Assembly (NCBI GenBank): GCA_025200525.1
Contig: CM045762.1
Coordinates: 29,113,600 to 29,177,599, forward strand
Length of the DNA: 64,000 nucleotides
From: Camellia lanceoleosa
Lineage: Eukaryota; Streptophyta; Magnoliopsida; Ericales; Theaceae
Direction: 5' to 3'
Below the pieces are notes generated by a model. That model ran no database searches and had not been told where the DNA came from. It saw only the letters and a list, made by a program, of their open reading frames with translations. Below are positions 62,000 to 64,000 of this stretch, piece by piece (position 1 is the first letter of the stretch; each line of letters starts with the position of its first letter). The position numbers and the translations under genes are program-made.

Positions 62000-63415
62000 A
62001 TGAAACTCCATCTCAGGATTCACCCACTCAAACCGATTTTGAAGTCATTTCTCCAATTAATCCCCAATTATTAACCCTAAGTAAACCTTTCGTTCCTGAT
62101 CTTAACAGACTCCATGCTGAATTTAAATCTAAGGCAAATAAGTCACAACGTCAAATTTATAGGCAAACCTATGATGAAAAACAACAATCCAAAATTACCA
62201 AAAAATGGTACAAATTTTTGAATGAAATTAATACTGAAATTAACTTCTTTGATTATTTAGAACATTATTATCAAAAAGTCAATGTTATTACAAAAACAAA
62301 ATGGAAAACTTCTCCCATTACTTCTGTTTCCTCTAGTCACCCTCCTTTAAAAACCATTCTTATTGAATATAAAGACGTTGTTGTTCATGCTTCTCCATTT
62401 AAACTTCCTGTTGATGAATCATCTGAGATCAAAAAGGTAATTGAATAAAATAATTACACAAATCAATGTTTAAAACAATTGGTAAACAATTAGATAAAAT
62501 TGAAACCACTTTTGAAGATTACTCAACTAGTCATACTTCCACAAGTAAACCTTTAGATAAACCTCTAATTAATCTTCCTAGCACTAGGAAACGCTTAAGC
62601 TTAGTAACGCATGACACACATACTGTTGAAGCTATTGAACAATTATTCGCTAAAATGACTACCATCTCTACTACTAATCCAAAAGGAATTATTGTTTTAA
62701 CACAACAACTACCCGTTAACATTTCTAGTTACTCTGACACATCTGATGATGAGCTTAACCAATTAACTCAACAGTTCCAACATTCCCATCTAAATCAAAT
62801 TACTCATCCTAAAGTTAATCCTACTACCCTTACAAAAAATTGGTATAATAAACATACTCCTCCAGATCTCCAATTTGAAGAAACTAATATTAGCAATCAA
62901 TTCTCTGTTTTCGCTAAAAAATTGTATGAATTTAACATTGATGGTCTTAGTGAATATCAGATACTTGAAAAATTAAATCATCTATCTATGGTTGCAAATA
63001 GTTACCTCAGTAATTATCCTGATTACACCCAAGCTGAAATTGTTACTTTATTTACCTCTGGCTTCACTGGAATGCTCAAATCTTGGTAGGATAAATATCT
63101 CACTTCTGATCAATGAGAATCGATTCAATATGCAATCCAATTAGATGAAAATAACCTTTCCATTTTTGATGAAGATATAGGAACAAGTACACCTGATGGA
63201 ATTAATACCTTAATTTACACTATCGTCAAACACTTTATTGGTACACCTACTAATATCCATTCTAGGATTCATGATTAACTTAGTAATTTATCTTTTCTTA
63301 CTTTAAGTGATTTTTGATGGTATAAAGATGTTTTTACTTCTCGCATCATGCTTCGCGATGATTGTACTAAGTTATTTTGGAAAGAAAAATTTATTAATGG
63401 ATTACCTAGTGAGAG
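62000..63415 (+). pseudogene. Coat-protein (gag)-like relic
   Basis: The sequence after the linker keeps similarity to the region between movement and coat protein in endogenous caulimovirids (a KWYKFL segment near 62200 and a coiled-coil-like ending near 62480). It is followed by a coat/gag-like part at 62860-63415 including GFTGMLKSW. Stops at 62446, 63087, 63115, 63277 and 63315 plus a frame change near 62450 break it. The Cys-His knuckle expected further on is missing because the copy is cut off near 63415. Confidence 0.6.
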
Positions 63416-63419
63416 GGTA

Positions 63420-64000
63420 ATTTGTATAGCCAAATTGGGCTGAGCTAGGAAGCATTGTTTCTGAATAGTAGGTCGCGTTGTGGGCCAAGTTACGAGGATA
63501 GCTCGGTATAGGAACAATGATTGATAGGTCGGTCGGTGAGCTCCAGTTGCGGTCAGTGGGTGAACCGAAGTGCTATGTCAGCCACATATAGGAAGCTGAG
63601 CTAGAGGTAGCCCGGCGAGAGGACTCAAAGCAATTGGTGATCGTGCGGCCCGGTTAGGGTATTTGTGCCAGGTAGCTCGGCTAGGCGTAGCGAGCCAAGC
63701 AAGGTGATAACTATCTCACTTATTTGGCAGTGAGTAGGGTGTTATCAGAATATGCATTATCCTTGGGAATGTAATTCCTAGGAAGACTCTGCTAAGAAGA
63801 GTAGAGTCCTACTAGGATTGTCCAAACCATCTCACTTGATTGGTAGTGAGTAGAGTGTTATCAGGATAGACACTTTTCATTGGGAGTGTGATTTCTAGGA
63901 GGACTCTCATAAGGAGAGTTGGAATCCTACTAGGATTGTGCCAGGCAGAATCTATAAAAGCTCATAGCAGGACATATGTACAGGTATCACAACTCTCACT
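63420..64000 (+). mobile_element. LTR-like sequence, cut by the window end
   Basis: Composition changes abruptly from AT-rich viral relic to a GC-richer segment with repeated GCTCGG/GAGCTAGG words. It ends with a promoter-like TCTATAAAAG (63951-63960) just before the window end, which would be the U3/R boundary of an LTR continuing outside. No border TG or TSD can be fixed. Inside is a 116-bp tandem pair (63713-63936). Confidence 0.5.
63713..63940 (+). repeat. 116-bp tandem pair upstream of a TATA box
   Basis: ATCTCACTT starts at 63713 and 63829. Both units share GTGAGTAG(G/A)GTGTTATCAG, a GGGA(A/G)TG(T/G) segment, AGGA(A/G)GACTCT and TCCTACTAGGATTG. The pair ends just upstream of the TATA box at 63951, so it may be a duplicated enhancer-like block in the U3. 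Confidence 0.8.

Larger units (their letters stand above)
58600..63420 (+). mobile_element. Endogenous pararetrovirus-like (caulimovirid) copy, degenerate
   Basis: The order is: relic of a last ORF, intergenic promoter region, poly(A) signal, methionine-tRNA-type primer-binding site, movement-protein-like relic, coat-protein-like relic. This order matches a circular caulimovirid genome opened within ORF1, so that the 3' ORF precedes the leader. The layout, with an extra ORF between polyprotein and leader, recalls florendoviruses, but genus cannot be set without a search. Many stops and frameshifts show that it is an old non-functional copy. Protease, reverse transcriptase and RNase H are absent: the copy ends in the coat-protein region where an LTR-like sequence begins. 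Confidence 0.75.

Noticed and set aside
1..64000. tRNA, rRNA, CRISPR array or bacterial-type operon
   Set aside because: None was recognised by eye; a covariance-model scan would be needed to exclude a degenerate tRNA.

Overview
This is a stretch of plant nuclear genome, almost certainly a eudicot. It is AT-rich, has long introns with consensus GT-AG borders, contains plant-type gene families, and is dominated by transposable elements. I cannot name the species. There are no operons, CRISPR arrays or bacterial features, and I recognised no tRNA, rRNA or miRNA gene.

Three host genes are supported. (1) A nine-exon gene on the minus strand (coding 11967 down to 3835) encodes a 273-residue DEDDh 3'-5' exonuclease of the REXO4 family with all catalytic residues present. 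(2) A five-coding-exon gene on the plus strand (23067-27108) encodes a 525-residue RING-H2 E3 ubiquitin ligase of the MBR/RHG1A/ZFP1-like type, probably with a large 5'UTR intron starting near 18.4 kb. (3) A single-exon gene on the plus strand (38120-38980) encodes a 286-residue F-box protein. Genes 1 and 2 are divergent, with about 6 kb of repeat-rich DNA between them. Nothing suggests that the three work in one pathway.

Much of the rest is transposon stratigraphy, and many borders can be fixed by target-site duplications (TSDs) read from the sequence. From 29.3 to 29.9 kb there is a Mutator-type MITE inside another, each with its own 9-bp TSD. From 32.07 to 36.17 kb there is a 4.1-kb minus-strand Helitron carrying a Harbinger-type MITE, and a second small Helitron lies at 36.57-37.34 kb. 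From 42.4 to 53.24 kb an RTE-type LINE is split by two solo LTRs (43002-45405, TSD ATACG; 47059-52567, TSD GTGGT), and the second carries a hAT element (48343-49171, 8-bp TSD GCTACAAG). A second solo LTR of the same giant-LTR family lies in inverted orientation at 54860-58572 (TSD GCAAC).

From about 58.6 to 63.4 kb lies a broken, endogenous pararetrovirus-like (caulimovirid) copy. It has a last-ORF relic, a TATA box, a poly(A) signal and a methionine-tRNA-type primer-binding site, followed by movement-protein-like and coat-protein-like relics full of stops and frameshifts. It is cut off by an LTR-like sequence that runs to the window end.

The best candidates for a second look are the nested insertions with exact TSDs, the inverted pair of giant solo LTRs, the pararetrovirus leader architecture, and several arrays of short GC-rich palindromes (CGCTCGAGCG, GGTCGACC, CGCACGTGCG) found inside repeats. 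I did not find convincing evidence of a wholly new biological system.
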